Origin: Echria macrotheca
Taxonomy: Eukaryota > Ascomycota > Sordariomycetes > Sordariales > Schizotheciaceae
Assembly (NCBI GenBank): GCA_030411725.1
Contig: MU839834.1
Location: forward strand, 806,001-870,000
DNA: 64,000 nucleotides
Direction: 5' to 3'
This document shows positions 42,658 through 54,370 of the stretch, piece by piece (the first letter of the stretch is position 1; the number at the start of each line of letters is the position of its first letter). Both the position numbers and the translations under genes were made by a program. Under the pieces are notes generated by a model. That model was not told the origin of the DNA. It saw only the letters and a list, made by a program, of their open reading frames with translations, and did no database searches.

Positions 42658-44034
42658 TTAACCAAAGATCCAGAGCATCTCAGTGGGGAAGTACTATACA
42701 AAGTCAGCAACCTTTCGGGAGAAGGGCATTCCCAGGGATGGGACTTACGTTGGAAGGCTGGTTGAAGCGGATGCCGCGGTTGAAGCTAGTGATAGTGGCA
42801 ATATCCTCATCCGAGAGATCGAACTCGAGAGACGCAAGGTTGGAAGCCATCCACTGGGCACGGGTGCTCTTGGGAATGATGGCAAGGCCACGCTGGGTAG
42901 CCCAGCGGAGCAAGACCTGTGAAGGATCCCGGTTGTACTTGGCAGCGATGCTCTTGATGGTGGAGTCCTCAATGAGAGGAGTAAGCTTGACGGCGTGCTG
43001 CATCTCGAACTCGAGGAAGCTGGCAGGGCCGAAGGAGCTATAGGCAGTGACGGCGATGCCCTCCTGCTTGGCCAGGTTGAGGAGCTCCTGCTGGACGAGG
43101 AAGGGGTGGTGCTCGATCTGGAGGGTGGCCGGGCGGATCTTGGCGTACCGGAGCAGGTCATAGATCAGCTGCGACTGGAAGTTGGAGATACCGATGCTCT
43201 TGGCCAGGCCCTTGCCAACGAGGCCCTCCATGGCGGTCCACGTCTCCTGGATCGTCGCCTTGCTGGGGCGGATCTCCGACTTGCCATCGTAGTGCCAGCC
43301 GGGAGGGTAGCGGACCGAGGGGTCGACGTACTCGAGGGCTACGGGAAAGTGGATGAGGTAGAGGTCGAAGTAGTCAATGCCCCAGTCGGCCAGCTGCTTC
43401 TTGACGATGGGCTCGACACGCTCGCCATCGTGGAAGGTGTTCCAGAGCTTGGAGACGATGAAGAGCTCCTCGCGCTTCACAAGGCCGTCCTTGATGGCAC
43501 GGGCAACGCCCTGGCCGCACTCGACCTCGTTACCGTAGTCTGCACCCAGGGTCAGCTCCCGCCATGCGAACGGCACGTTATGAAAGACCACGGCACTTGG
43601 AATGACCCGACCATCCGACACCGGCTTGGCGGACGGGATCCAGGCCCCTCCTTGTTCCCCAGGGGGCGGCCAAGTGGGGGGAGGGGAAGGGAAGAGGGGG
43701 CGGGGTAAATAAATTTCAGTCCTGCGCGTGCCCCTCCATCAAGGTGCGTCGCAAACCGCGTTGCCCGCCAGAGCTTGTCGGCTGCTTTGCCCTGCCCAGG
43801 TGTACCGTGTGTCCAGCCTATTGCCGCCTCGCCGGGTCCGGATCGGGGAAGAAACAACGAGATTGGAGGAAAAACATCAGACTCACCGCAGGCGCCATCG
43901 AACAGGCGGTATCCAGCCTTGATGGCGTTGTAGACCGTGTCGGCAGCGATGGCGTTGTCGACCTTCCAGAGGCCAAAGCCCACCTGGGGCATGTCATGGC
44001 CGCTGTTGAGCTTGATGTTGGGAACCTGGACCAT
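42658..44034 (-). CDS. xyl1: NAD(P)H-dependent D-xylose reductase (aldo-keto reductase)
   Basis: Reduces D-xylose to xylitol, and L-arabinose to arabitol, in the first step of fungal pentose catabolism; cytosolic. Exons on the minus strand: 44034-43887, 43539-42749 and 42693-42658; introns of 347 and 55 nt, 324 residues. Seen: the AKR barrel start LNSGHDMPQVGFGLWKV and the catalytic tetrad Asp46 (GYRLFD), Tyr51 (DYGNE), Lys80 (IVSKLW) and His113 (LIHFPV). Also present are the xylose-reductase block ALEYVDPSVRYPPGWHYDGKSEIRPSKATIQETW and the cofactor loop IIPKSTRAQWMASN. The C-terminal NQPSNYFPTEMLWIFG is of the Neurospora type. Both joints fall inside conserved strings (GACDYGNE; PSNYFP). The first intron is much longer than typical here. 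Upstream lie a TATA box and GGCTAA motifs like those bound by the xylanase regulator Xyr1. Confidence 0.95.
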
Positions 44035-44252
44035 CTTGACCGGCGTGTGAATTCTGCTTCTTGTGGGTTTGGGAGGTCTGTAAGTGTTGCTGGTCAGCCA
44101 GGAATACCACCACAAGGAGGCGTGTAAGTGTCCGTAGAAGTCGACTCCCGTCAACGTCTCACTCGGGGCTTAGGGGGGTACGTACGAGGATGGAAAGTCT
44201 ATGAAGGTCGAGAACAAAACGGCCGGTCGAGCAGGTCGACGAGCGTCGGCGG

Positions 44253-44260
44253 TATTTATA
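44253..44260 (-). promoter_or_regulatory. TATA box of xylose reductase
   Basis: TATAAATA on the minus strand, about 220 bp upstream of the start codon at 44034. A strong match at a sensible distance for an inducible gene. Confidence 0.55.
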
Positions 44261-44619
44261 ATGGCAGCCTCTCCTCACGGCAGCAGTGTCGGGCTAGTAC
44301 CTAGCTTCCACTCTGCACCAGTCTGCGCTTCATCTAGATGATGTACCGCCGAGAAACAGGGTCATTCCGTCCCGCCCGTGCTCCAGCTGGCCAACATGGT
44401 CCCCTCTTTTGCTGCCTCAGACCCGCTTCCATCATCATACGGCGTGGGAGGTCCTGGAGCCAGCCCCCGGGGTCTCTCTGACCGGATGAGATGCCAGTGT
44501 TGCATGTCCCCGTCTGGGTCCCGGTTGCCATGGAGAAATCCGAGAGTCTGACTGGTCAATGGCGAGCGTCTGTCGTGCTTGGAGCGGCTGCCTTCCCGAG
44601 CTCCCTCACTGATTGGCAT

Positions 44620-44625
44620 GGCTAA
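44620..44625 (+). promoter_or_regulatory. GGCTAA motif upstream of xylose reductase
   Basis: GGCTAA is the core motif recognised by Xyr1/XlnR-type regulators of (hemi)cellulase and pentose genes. This copy lies about 590 bp upstream of the start. Further copies are at 45086-45091 (minus) and 45123-45128 (plus). A six-base motif also occurs by chance, so function is only suggested. Confidence 0.3.
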
Positions 44626-46146
44626 TACAGCCAAAGTCCATGCCTATCCACCGACACAAGGGCCAAGGCAGTGGAACCGGCTGTCGAGCGCCCATTTGTG
44701 CGGCTCAAATGGTTATCACGAGCTGGTTCGAGGCAAGTGGGCTATGAGGGGGTAGGGCCAGACGGTGCTTGGTGGTCACGACTCGGCCGCTTGGGGCTGT
44801 CCTTGCTGAACCGCCGGTTCTTTTCTCCGAACACCCGCCCTCGCCTTACCAGCCTGTGTGACCCAACGTCCGGATCGGGGCCGGCCTCTGGAGCGAGTGG
44901 TCAGCCATGCTTACCGTCGGCCAAAACACCTGGGTCTCGCCTGGCCCAGCACTACGGCTCTCCAAAGCAATGCCAACTTGGCTTCCAGTATATTCCCGGC
45001 AATAGAAATGAGTCGCCGTCGTCCCTGGCGTATCCACTGGACCACGAGGCCTTGTCTTGACCCGGTAACCCGGCATGTCCGCCATTTAGCCTGTTTACCC
45101 CCGTGGGCCAACCACAGCTCGCGGCTAATTCGCGGAGCGAATGCGGGCGGCGAGGGGAAGCTGCCATGGATATCCGCCAACGACTCCTATCTCGCAGGTC
45201 AGCATGGATAGGCCTTCGAGAGCTGCATCTGCGGCTTATACACCTTGGTAAGATACCGAGCTGAGGCGACACCCTTTCCTCGCATCCGCATCCGCGTTTT
45301 CTCGGCATCGCGGGCGAGCTATGTCTTTTCTCTCCTGAAATCGAAAGCAAAGGAGAGACACATGCGTCTCGGTAACTGCTGAAACGACAAGTGTGATACG
45401 TCTTGTCTGTCGTTGATTGTTCGAAAGCTGCAGCGGCTGCCGTCTCTCATGCATCAGGCGTGTGTGCGACTGCATGGCTCGGAAAATGCTGACGGTATGT
45501 CAGTGACAAGAGAGCCCTCAGAACTTTGTGGCTGTAGATGAGGAAGATATGACTGGGTGTCTACCTCAAGCTGACAGAAAAAGCTGTCGTTCAACAACAC
45601 GGAAGGCGTACCCGTAAAGCTTGGTTCGCGCCTTCCTCCTCACGACACACGCGAGCCACCCCCTTCCTGCGGGAGTGAGATTTCATTGGACTGAGGTCTC
45701 TCGGTAAGTGGTGCGATGTGAAGAATTTGGAACAAAACGACGACCACTGAGAGGCCGCATCTCGAAGCCACAAGGAACGTGATGGGCCAGGAGGCGATCG
45801 GAATGCAGGTCGTCTGCAAGATATACTCGAAGGGACCTAGAAGCCACAGAGAAGCCCCAGAGAGAACAGTCCGGCGGATTCTCGTCGACATTAGCGGCAC
45901 GGCCCGGTCTTTCCAGCCTCTCAGCGCCGTCCAAGACACACCGGCCTAGCCGCCTCAGGCACTGGCCGAGGGATGGACGGATGGGTGGATGGATAGATAG
46001 GGGGGTCGCCAAGGGCAGGTACTCGGCAACCGGCAGGCCCAGCTCGCGTCTTACCGAGCTACCTGCGCTGCCTGCCTGCCCGGAATAGTGTATTGAGTGA
46101 CGTCTTTACTGCTTTATGGAGCTTCTAGACAGGCCTCTGGGTCTTG

Positions 46147-46500
46147 GAGTCTAACGCACCAGTGGTTTTTCGTAGTGTGACTTGATACTTGCAAGTGTGA
46201 AATATGCACCGAAGTCTTCTTCATCGCACCTAGCTTAGGTATTTCAGTTGGCTTGGTCTATGCAGTATACAATGTCGGAGGGCCAAAGTTCTCATCCTTG
46301 CCATCAAGTTCTTCTCTTATCTAGATATTGCTGTATTCTTTAGCTCTAAGATTAGTATTACATAGGGAGCTACCTGGTTTCCCCCAGCGTGTTAGTACAT
46401 CGGATTTAATATACAAGGGAATGTCCCTGCTCCCTGCTTAGCCAGCGTCCGTCCGTCCCGGGTATTCTTGCCTGTTTTGTCGTATAATAATACATGATTG
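46147..46500. other. A/T-rich segment, possible degraded mobile-element relic
   Basis: The segment is rich in TA, TTAG and CTA strings, with TAGTATTACATAGGGAGCTACC-like sequence, low in CpG and without ORFs. It resembles repeat-induced-mutation relics in related fungi. No terminal repeats or transposase remnants can be recognised, so the call is tentative. Confidence 0.3.
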
Positions 46501-46564
46501 GGAGCTACACCTCCTGTGTCTACTCCAGCAAACCATTGCCAGCGTTCTTCAACGCTCCACACAT

Positions 46565-47687
46565 CTATAGTCTCAAAGCCCGGATTAGTCTCGAATTAGT
46601 CGTATTTACCAGAGGCAAATCGTGATTCCTGTACTCGCAACGGCATCCCGTGCTGTTTTCCGGCCTCAAATCCCCGCCCACCTCGGCTCCTCCCGGATCC
46701 CTACACTCTGGTACCGATGTCGACTCCTGGATCACATCGACCGCGAAGGGCCACGGGGAAAAGACGTTGCTTGCATTGACCGGTGCTGGTACGTTGTCGA
46801 TGCTTTTCGGGTAGCCCGCTCGCATTCGTGTATAAATCGTAACACGCATGATGGTATCGCGAAATCGACAAGTGGCTGCGTTTTCACTGCTGTCCAGAGG
46901 CTCGTCTGATATCACCGTCTTCTCCATCGGAAAACTGAAGATGAAGCGTTCCGTGTCCTGGTTGCCGTCAAGCAACGTGAGAGTGATATTTGAGAATGAA
47001 GGCGCAAATGGGTTCTCGGATGATGATATAGCATAAGTAAATCGGTCCAAAGGCTCAATAACCCAGAAGTAGGTCGACGCCGAAATATTCGGGCGTTGCG
47101 GGTCGAATATCGAGTAAGGGAAGCATCTCCACGTGGATGAGACGTTTGTACACCCAGTTGACACAGCAGTCAAGGCGGTGGTGAAAGAATATGAGCCCGC
47201 CGGGAATGGTTCTGCGGATAGGCCTGCAGGGGCAGCGGAGTGTCCTCTTTGCGCGGGTAGTCAGCTTCGGCTCATGACGAGAGACACGCTCAGGTAGTCA
47301 ACATCGCCATATCGACCTGGAAGCGCTTTCCAGAACATACCTTTTCTCTAACCCTACTGTCAGACCAACAGCAAGTCCAACGATCAAGCCGATGATCAGC
47401 AGCGTCCCGGCGACAAATCTGTACCATCCACCGCGCTCCGCAAGCCAGTCGTGCTGCTTGAAGCCCTCCTTGGAAGCCTGGGCCTTCTGATCTGGGGCGC
47501 TCCCACTGCTGCTCTGCAACACTGACTCGAGGGATACGAGTGTAGTTCCTTGCCCATTCAGCAGCGTCGATCGCCGGGGTGACCGTTGTGGAATGACCGG
47601 AGGCTCGATGACGTCCTCCGCAATGGCCGGGAGCGACTGAAGGTGTCGCGCTGAGAACCGCCTCCCGGGCACCGTGTAGACCGGCAT
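46565..47687 (-). CDS. Single-pass membrane protein with extracellular domain, fungal family
   Basis: Two exons on the minus strand (47687-47341 and 47246-46565) with a 94-nt intron (GTATGT, AGCTGACT branch site); 342 residues. Seen: a cytosolic N-terminus of about 85 residues, one membrane helix at 91-113 (FVAGTLLIIGLIVGLAVGLTVG) flanked by Arg/Lys, and then a long extracellular or lumenal part. That part contains AGSYSFTTALTAVSTGCTNVSSTWRCFPY, followed by ISSSENPFAPSFSNITLTLLDGNQDTERFIFSFPMEKTV and a Cys-containing AATCRFRDTIMRVTIYTR. At least four N-X-S/T sequons occur here (for example NVSS, NISA, NITL, NASN). The order matches a family of uncharacterised filamentous-fungal plasma-membrane proteins with a conserved 'TWRCxPY' segment. 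The function is unknown; a cell-surface sensor role would be a guess. Confidence 0.85.
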
Positions 47688-48697
47688 AGGGTGCCTCGTC
47701 GCGCCCGGGAGCTATACTGGACGGTACGGGAGAGGGGCAAGAGGAAAACAATGTAGATGGGAAGACGTCGGGTTACGGAAGAGGGGGGACATGGTCACTT
47801 ACACCAACTTACACCACGGCAGGAGGCTGAGAGCTCCGGCGCAGGGGTTGCGGTTGTACGTTTCCGTCCCCCACTGATTTTCCCTGCAGACGATCTCAGA
47901 CGATCATCTTCAACCCCTGGTTGAGAACACCTGGTCGAGAACAGGGGAGGGGCGCCGACTGGACAACCGCCAGTGAGGCGTCGGAAACCACGACATCACG
48001 CGGGAAAACAGGAAACCGTCTGTGTGTATCGAATCCGGAATGGGATCTGTCAGTCGGCACAGAAAAGGAGGCCGTGCCACACCTCACCAGAGTCGGAGGG
48101 GGTTCCCGTCGCCATTGTCGTGTCTCAGCCCCAACTTGGGAAAGGGGCTTGCCGAGTTTGGAAACAATATTGAGAGACTTTGGGTCTCTATCGACTTGGT
48201 CTTGTGTTTGTCGTCAAACGCGATTGGTAGGTTAGCCGTTTACCATGGCATCATCGATACGAGCCGGCGACAACAACACCAGATCATCGGTCGCTGGGTC
48301 GCGGGGTCAGTTCAAGAGCGCTTGCCCTACCCGCGCGACATGTATTTTTGACAAGAATTGAACGCCCTAGCGACTCTGGATTTCCAGCCCGCTTTGGTGG
48401 AAGAACCAAGTATGGTGAACACCATTGGCTCGTTGCAGCGCTCGGTCACAGCGCTAGCGACGGTTGTGGCTTGTCTGGAAATGAGGATCTGAAGCCACCT
48501 GGGTTTGGGGAAAGAACGATTTGAAACTTTCAGGCGATTTCCTGATTCGAGTTTGAGCAAGAAACAAACCCGTGAATCCGTCAGAGACTCAACCTTGAGA
48601 CGAAAGAGCTGCTGGAAAGTCTGGAGCGATCGTATTTTACTTCATTTAGTTTCCAACGACCACTTCTCTAAGGACGTATATACACACCCGCCTGTCC
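47688..48697. other. Intergenic region, 1.0 kb
   Basis: Promoter of the membrane protein gene and 3' flank of the ABC transporter gene. No gene seen. Confidence 0.45.
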
Positions 48698-51292
48698 TCA
48701 CTGGGCATCGCTTGCCTCGACCAACGTCCCTTCTTCAGTCGCCCCCTCGGTGGCATCATCAAACTTGTCCTCCTCGACCACATACGGCGGGGGGCTCAGA
48801 TCATCGCCCCCCTCAACCCAGACCTTGGCCAGTTCCTTCTCAATCTCCTCGTGTCGAGCCTTCCACTTCTCAACCTGGGCCAGCCGCTCACGGAGCTCCT
48901 GCAGCTCGCGTTCCACATGCATCTTTTCCCTCTCAGTACCGATGCGTTGGAATTCCCACTCATCCCCCCTCTCGCCTAGGCCAAGAACGAGGTTGTATGT
49001 GTGATATTTCTTGAGCGAGGCACGAGTTGAGATGGTAATAAGAGCTGTTGAATGTTAGTCATGGCTACTGTTAATATGCTAGACCGGTTCGGCTACTCAC
49101 TGATGCCCTTATCCTTGCACGTCTCGTACAATAGTCCCTCGACATCACTCGACACGGCGCTCGTACCCTCATCAATGAACGCGTATTGTGGTTCGTGGTA
49201 TAGAAGGCGAGCGATGGCCAGCCGTTGCTTCTCGCCGCCGCTGAGCACGTCCTTCCACTCTTTTCTCGTGTCCCAACCGCCCTCGCGGTCTGGGAGATAG
49301 CCAAGTCGCGCCTGTTCGAGCGCTCGCTTCAGGTCATACTCAGTCTTCCGCTTTTCACGCATATCTGCCTCGCCGTCGGGATAGATGACCTGATCCCGAA
49401 GGGTTCCGATACTGAGATAGGGTCTCTGGGGTAGGAACATGATGCCGTCCTCGCCATTGTTTTTAGGACGACTGACGAGCCCACGATAGACGGGCCACAG
49501 ACCAGCAATCACCCTGGCGATGGCACTTTTACCTACTCCATTCGGTCCCGAGATCTGTGCGGATTAGCTGCATGTTGGAGAAAGAATTTCAGGGGCAATG
49601 ACGTACAAGCAGATGATCACCTCGGCGAACCATCATGGATAGCGACTCGATCAGTTCCTCTCCGCCTTGAGGCCAAAGAGCCGGGGCAACGATCGGCACA
49701 TTCTCGAGGCGGACACCGTCGAAGCCCTTTTGTGTGGTTCCCTGGACATCGGACAGCGAGTAAAGCTCGTTCTCGCGCCCACGGACATAGTAGGCGTTCG
49801 CATGAACTCGATGAAGTGTTGAAATCAGCGTGTAAACCCGGCTTGTGTACCCGGCGAGTTCTGAGAGGTCTTTTATCGAATACATCATACGCCCGCCAGC
49901 GTCGGCCAGAGAGAGCATGAGGCGTTTGTTGGTGATGAAATGCTTCATGCGTGACCTTTCCCGCCCATGCTTCTCGGTGTGGTCCGTCCGCTCCGTTGCT
50001 CCGCCGAGTCCTCCCCAGGCCGGTAGGAAGACGGGTAGTGACGAGAGGAGATAGCCGTAAGCGCTCCAGCTGTACTTGAGAATAAAATCTTCGAGGATAT
50101 TGTATCGGATCTTGAGCATATAGATGCCCTCCATCCAGTTCTTTAGTGACTTGAATTCCTTGTTTAAAAATGTCTTCTCCATCTCGGCGCCACCGTAAAA
50201 TGCGATCTCCTCGGCATTGGCGATAAGCCGGGCATGCAAACTTCGGAAGTCGCCTTCTTTGCGGCCCTCGACGGCCTTGAGCTTGCCAAACGGCGGCGAC
50301 AGTCGTCGGAGAATGCTTGCAGTCAAAAAGTAGTTGCTGAGAAGCCCTGTAAGAGCCAGTGGGCCGAGGGAGCGATAAAGCTGGTAGTTGAAGACGCAAA
50401 TATCGACAAACGGCTTCCCCAGCGACGAGTATAGATTCGCTGCGGCGGCGCAGAATAACGTGAGATCCTGGGTAATGAACTGATCTGCGCCTTGGCCAAC
50501 GCCGCCGTCCAGGTTGGATAGCTTATAATAGTTGAGATTGTCATTGAGGTAGAGATCGTGGATATACCGCGTCAGTCGTGTCCGGAAGGCGATCGAAACC
50601 TTGGACTCGAGGAATTTGATCATGGCGTTGGTGTACGAGGCAAACCCGCCCAGGCCGCACCACTTGACGAGACCCCACAGGAACTGCTTGCCGTTGCCGG
50701 CGACAAGATCACGAACAATCTCGCCGTCGAGCCTAGCGACGACAAGAGATAGGTAGGTTCGAAGCATCAAGAATGCACCATGACTGACCAGCAAGCCCGC
50801 CTCTTTGCTGGTCCACCGAGGAATCATGATGCTCATCAGACTCAGGAACTGGTGGAGAAAAGCCAGGTTGAGGCCAGCTTTGGTCTGCGCGGACGGCACC
50901 TGGCCATCTCCTAGCCCCGAGACCCGTGGGGGGTTGAGGAAGAGGCGGCGGTGAGCCTCGAAAGTCAGAGGCTTGGTGCCGTGGATGACAACCTTGGAGG
51001 TGCCATCCTTGTACGGCACGTAAATGGTTCTAGAGCCGTCCTTGTTGTGCAGCCAGGAGTTGGTCCTCACGAGCTTCAGTCCCTGTTCCTTTTCTGCCCG
51101 CCGGCGCTTCCACCACCGGCGACTGCCCTCACCGGCTAATATGATGGAGGTCGCGAGCGCGAGAGTGGCAAGCAGGCGCGTCGTCTTGTTGGTGTTGCGC
51201 AATCGGGTACGGATCAACTCGCTGTACTTGTCGAAGAAGGCAGCAAGCGCCTCCTCGGCCGCCGAACCGCGGAGAGTGGACTGCGCTGCCAT
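48698..51292 (-). CDS. Peroxisomal ABCD-family half-transporter (Pxa1/Pxa2 type)
   Basis: Imports (very) long-chain acyl-CoA into peroxisomes for beta-oxidation, working as a dimer. Three exons on the minus strand (51292-49607, 49554-49101, 49044-48698), introns of 52 and 56 nt, 828 residues. The N-terminal half is the ABC membrane domain of the ALD type: KAGLNLAFLHQFLSLMSIMIPRW, YLNDNLNYYKLSNLDGGVGQGADQFITQDL, the EAA-like NAEEIAFYGGAEMEK (about 359-372) and the ADAGGRMMYSIKDLSELAGYTSRVY segment. The nucleotide-binding domain has Walker A GPNGVGKS (565-572), FLPQRPYLSIGTLRDQVIYPD, signature LSGGEKQR (666-673) and Walker B AFIDEGTSA, where ALD proteins usually have DECTSA. ITISTRASLKKYH is the switch-His region. 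A charged C-terminal tail of about 90 residues is predicted coiled coil. Which of the two Pxa paralogs this is cannot be decided here. Confidence 0.93.
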
Positions 51293-54200
51293 TGTGGCAT
51301 GCGGTGGCAGGCGTGGGCTTGCTAATCCATCGACCCGGGCGTCGCCGGCGACGTGCTCGGGATCAAAGTTTCGATTCGGGGATCACGCGGCGGCAGTGGC
51401 TTCGACAGCAACAAGTACGGATACTTCGAGCGTCGAGTGCAATTGGTTTGCCGAGGTCGTAGCGGGGGTTTTTGTTAGAGGGAAGACTCGATGTTTGATG
51501 ATGGAATGTCGTCCGAACAGACAAGTGTGCGCATCTTGCGGGCGGGTTGCAGTCTTGACTGGCGTGGGAGCTAAGACCGACGGATGGACGTTGTATCGAG
51601 CCGTGGCATGTGAAGGCACCTGTTCCGTGGCGGCGAAACATTCCCGAGGCCGCATAGAGCGGGCCACCTCCACAATTGTTAGAGAGAGACGACAGGCGTA
51701 CAGCTGCCGATGGCTCTATGTAACCCATCATATAAAGACACCAAAGACAACCAAACAAATATTTCAGAGCTGCCTCCGCTACGAAGTACGGACATCGGTT
51801 TGTGTTATTTCGAGGCCGAGTATACAGTGTGTTGGTGTTCGGGAGAGTTGGGTTGAGGGTTCCGCCGTAACTGTGATTCGACCTCTCCCGGAGCCAAAAC
51901 CCAACGTCATCATGGAGACTCGCTTCGGCCATGAGGGATACAACTGGAATCACGGCTGACTAGTGATCCACCTTATTTCGGCTTCTTCTCGCAACATCGC
52001 ATTGTACCTGTCACCCAAGTTCATGTTGAGCTGAATATGGAGGGCGATCTGAAGGAGTAACTGGGACGGGATTTGGCACTTGATTCGACTTTCCTGGTTC
52101 CTCTGAACCCCTTTTTGGTGTCTCTCGAAGCGGTTTTTATCCTCGGCAACAACCGCAGTCCAAGTCGCAGCCACATGCCCTCGTGCAGATGTCTCGCTAC
52201 ATTCCGCGCGCCTAGCCCGACAATTCGGCAAAGATATATATACACGGCCCGAGCAAGCAACATCTCAAACAGTCCCTTACATGAGGGTCGGGATCGGGAG
52301 GTGAGGCGGAAGCGCGCGCTTTCGAGATGGGGGCCACCAAGCCGGATCGTCGAATGCGGGGCAATCCGGGGACGTCTATCCGGGTACTTGAAGTTTGGGG
52401 GTTCCTGCAACGGGTGTTGCAGGGGAAACTCAATTGCCCATCGCTTGTCCTGCGCAAAGCAGACACGGCGAGGTTAGGAGGGCGTACTGCAGCAATCCAC
52501 GCTACGGCAGACGTCTTGACACCACTGAGGTGGACGTGAGTGGTCAACGCTTGGTGCTGCCATGAGGCCTTGTCACCGTGATGGGCGGTAACACGGCCAA
52601 TCACTGGCCCCCACCTGTGGGCGATTTTGGGCGTCCCCGTGTGTGGTGCCTCTTGCCCAGCAATCCTGGTCGGGGAAGGCATGTACGTTCTCCGTCCGGA
52701 CGAGTGCTGGGCTACATCCCGCTCGACTGGAGCACCGGCTCGTGGGCCACGCGTGTGGAGAGTGTGATGGCCGGCTTCTGACAGGACAATTGGGCGACTC
52801 TGCTTTCATGCAATCAACCACTTCGAACGTCTAGACGTGCCGGATGCAACCTCGACTCTCGGGCTCTAAGCCGGCCTGCCAGGTGGCCTTCTGTGCTGAT
52901 CGATTCTTCGACTTGCGAGCGAGTCTGGCCCGCACTTGGGTGAGAGACATGCAGCATCCTGAGACCCATGCTGTTCTTGCTGGAACCTGTTCTGCGGGCA
53001 TATTGAAGCCACCGCGGATACTCATCAATGCAGAGCTCTGGAGGAGTGCAGACTGCCCTGCCTGGTATTACCGAGTAAATTGCTAGATGGCGCCATGAGG
53101 ATGTGTGCAAAGTGAGGGCCGGCTGGAGGGATTCTCGACCGGGCAAATGCTTAGGCGACATCGATGTCGTCGTTGACTGAGTTCTCGAGCCATTCGGTGC
53201 CCATCCGCACCCGACGTCGGCCTTTTCGAGTCCTCAGTCCAGTTCGCAGGCAGAGAGGGGCGCCTGGGGGACGGGAATGCAGAAACGGGGAAAGCAAACC
53301 TCGCTGTCACCCTCCAAGGAGAGTGGGCAGGTACCGCTATCTGCACGGCAGCGGGTCTGGTCGAATTTAGCGCCCAGATGTCTGAACACTTGCGCTGCCC
53401 AACCGTTCGATGGAGCGCGTTAGTGCAACCTCCAGTTTCCGCTGGACAGCGCTGCGAAGCTCTGGCCTTCCAGTAGCGTCCACCAACTTGGCGTCCCGTG
53501 CGCGGCGTTCCCTGCCTCGTGGCTAATCTCTTCGGGGCAATCCCGCTAATCCACTCTGGTCAGCCTGCTCCCCCCATCGTTCTCTTTGCGCCGTGAAAGA
53601 TCCCAGAACAGACCCCATCACCTTAAAGTCAATCATCTCGCTTGCACTCTCGCGGCTTCTTCAGCTTCTGATACGCCCTCTCTTTCTCTTCCATCCGTTC
53701 GATCATCGGCTTGCTTCCCGAGCGCGACGCTTGAATCCTCGGCCTGCCATTTTGGACGTCGGTATTTCATTCTTGATTATTCTTTCTGCCGGAGATTCTG
53801 GGTAATATTCGCAAAGTCGTGACCTCCGGCTTCGTCCCCGTTCCGGCTCCGCGCGTCAATTTTCCACCACGAAAGTCGTTGCGAACGCCGTCGATCGCGA
53901 TCACTCACGACGACGCCCGCTCGAGGTCACCGAGAGGCGCACTACCGGCCACGAGAGGGTGGTACAGCAGCGAAGAATCGGCCTCGGACGGCCGCTCGCC
54001 GCTGACTTGGGGTTGGGCTGTGTCAGGGGCTCTTGGAATCGGTCGTCTTGAGAAGCTGAAGAGGTTCGTACACTCCCCACTCCTACGCGGAATTCCCCAA
54101 TACGGCGATACTCTCTATACAACATTTTGGCGACAGCTTCGCCGAATCGGCCCAGCGACCGATTGCTTGCAAGGCGTCAAGGCCCAAGCTTATGGGCGGT

Positions 54201-54370
54201 CAGGCTGGTGAATCCCGCGCAGCCGGTTTTCAGGAGCACAGCGCAGTCGCCACTCTACACTCTCTCGCATCGCGTGCCTAATCAATTCTCTGGAGATAAA
54301 TCGCTAATTGAGTTGATTTTCGTGCAGAGCCATATTTTCGACAGATCTTTGACTTGTTTCTGTCGACAAC
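51293..54370. other. Divergent intergenic region, 3.1 kb
   Basis: It holds the promoters of the ABC transporter (left) and the phosphatase (right). No supported gene; ORFs such as 52073-52477 have no recognisable domain. A pyrimidine-rich leader precedes 54371. A possible leader intron ends at TTTTCGTGCAG (about 54320-54330) after CGCTAATTG. Confidence 0.45.

Larger units (their letters stand above)
44035..46564. other. Intergenic region upstream of xylose reductase, 2.5 kb
   Basis: The left part is the xylose reductase promoter (TATA box and GGCTAA motifs listed separately). ORFs are unremarkable. The stretch at about 46.15-46.50 kb is clearly more A/T-rich and TA-rich than its surroundings. 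The right end is the 3' flank of the membrane protein gene. Confidence 0.5.
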
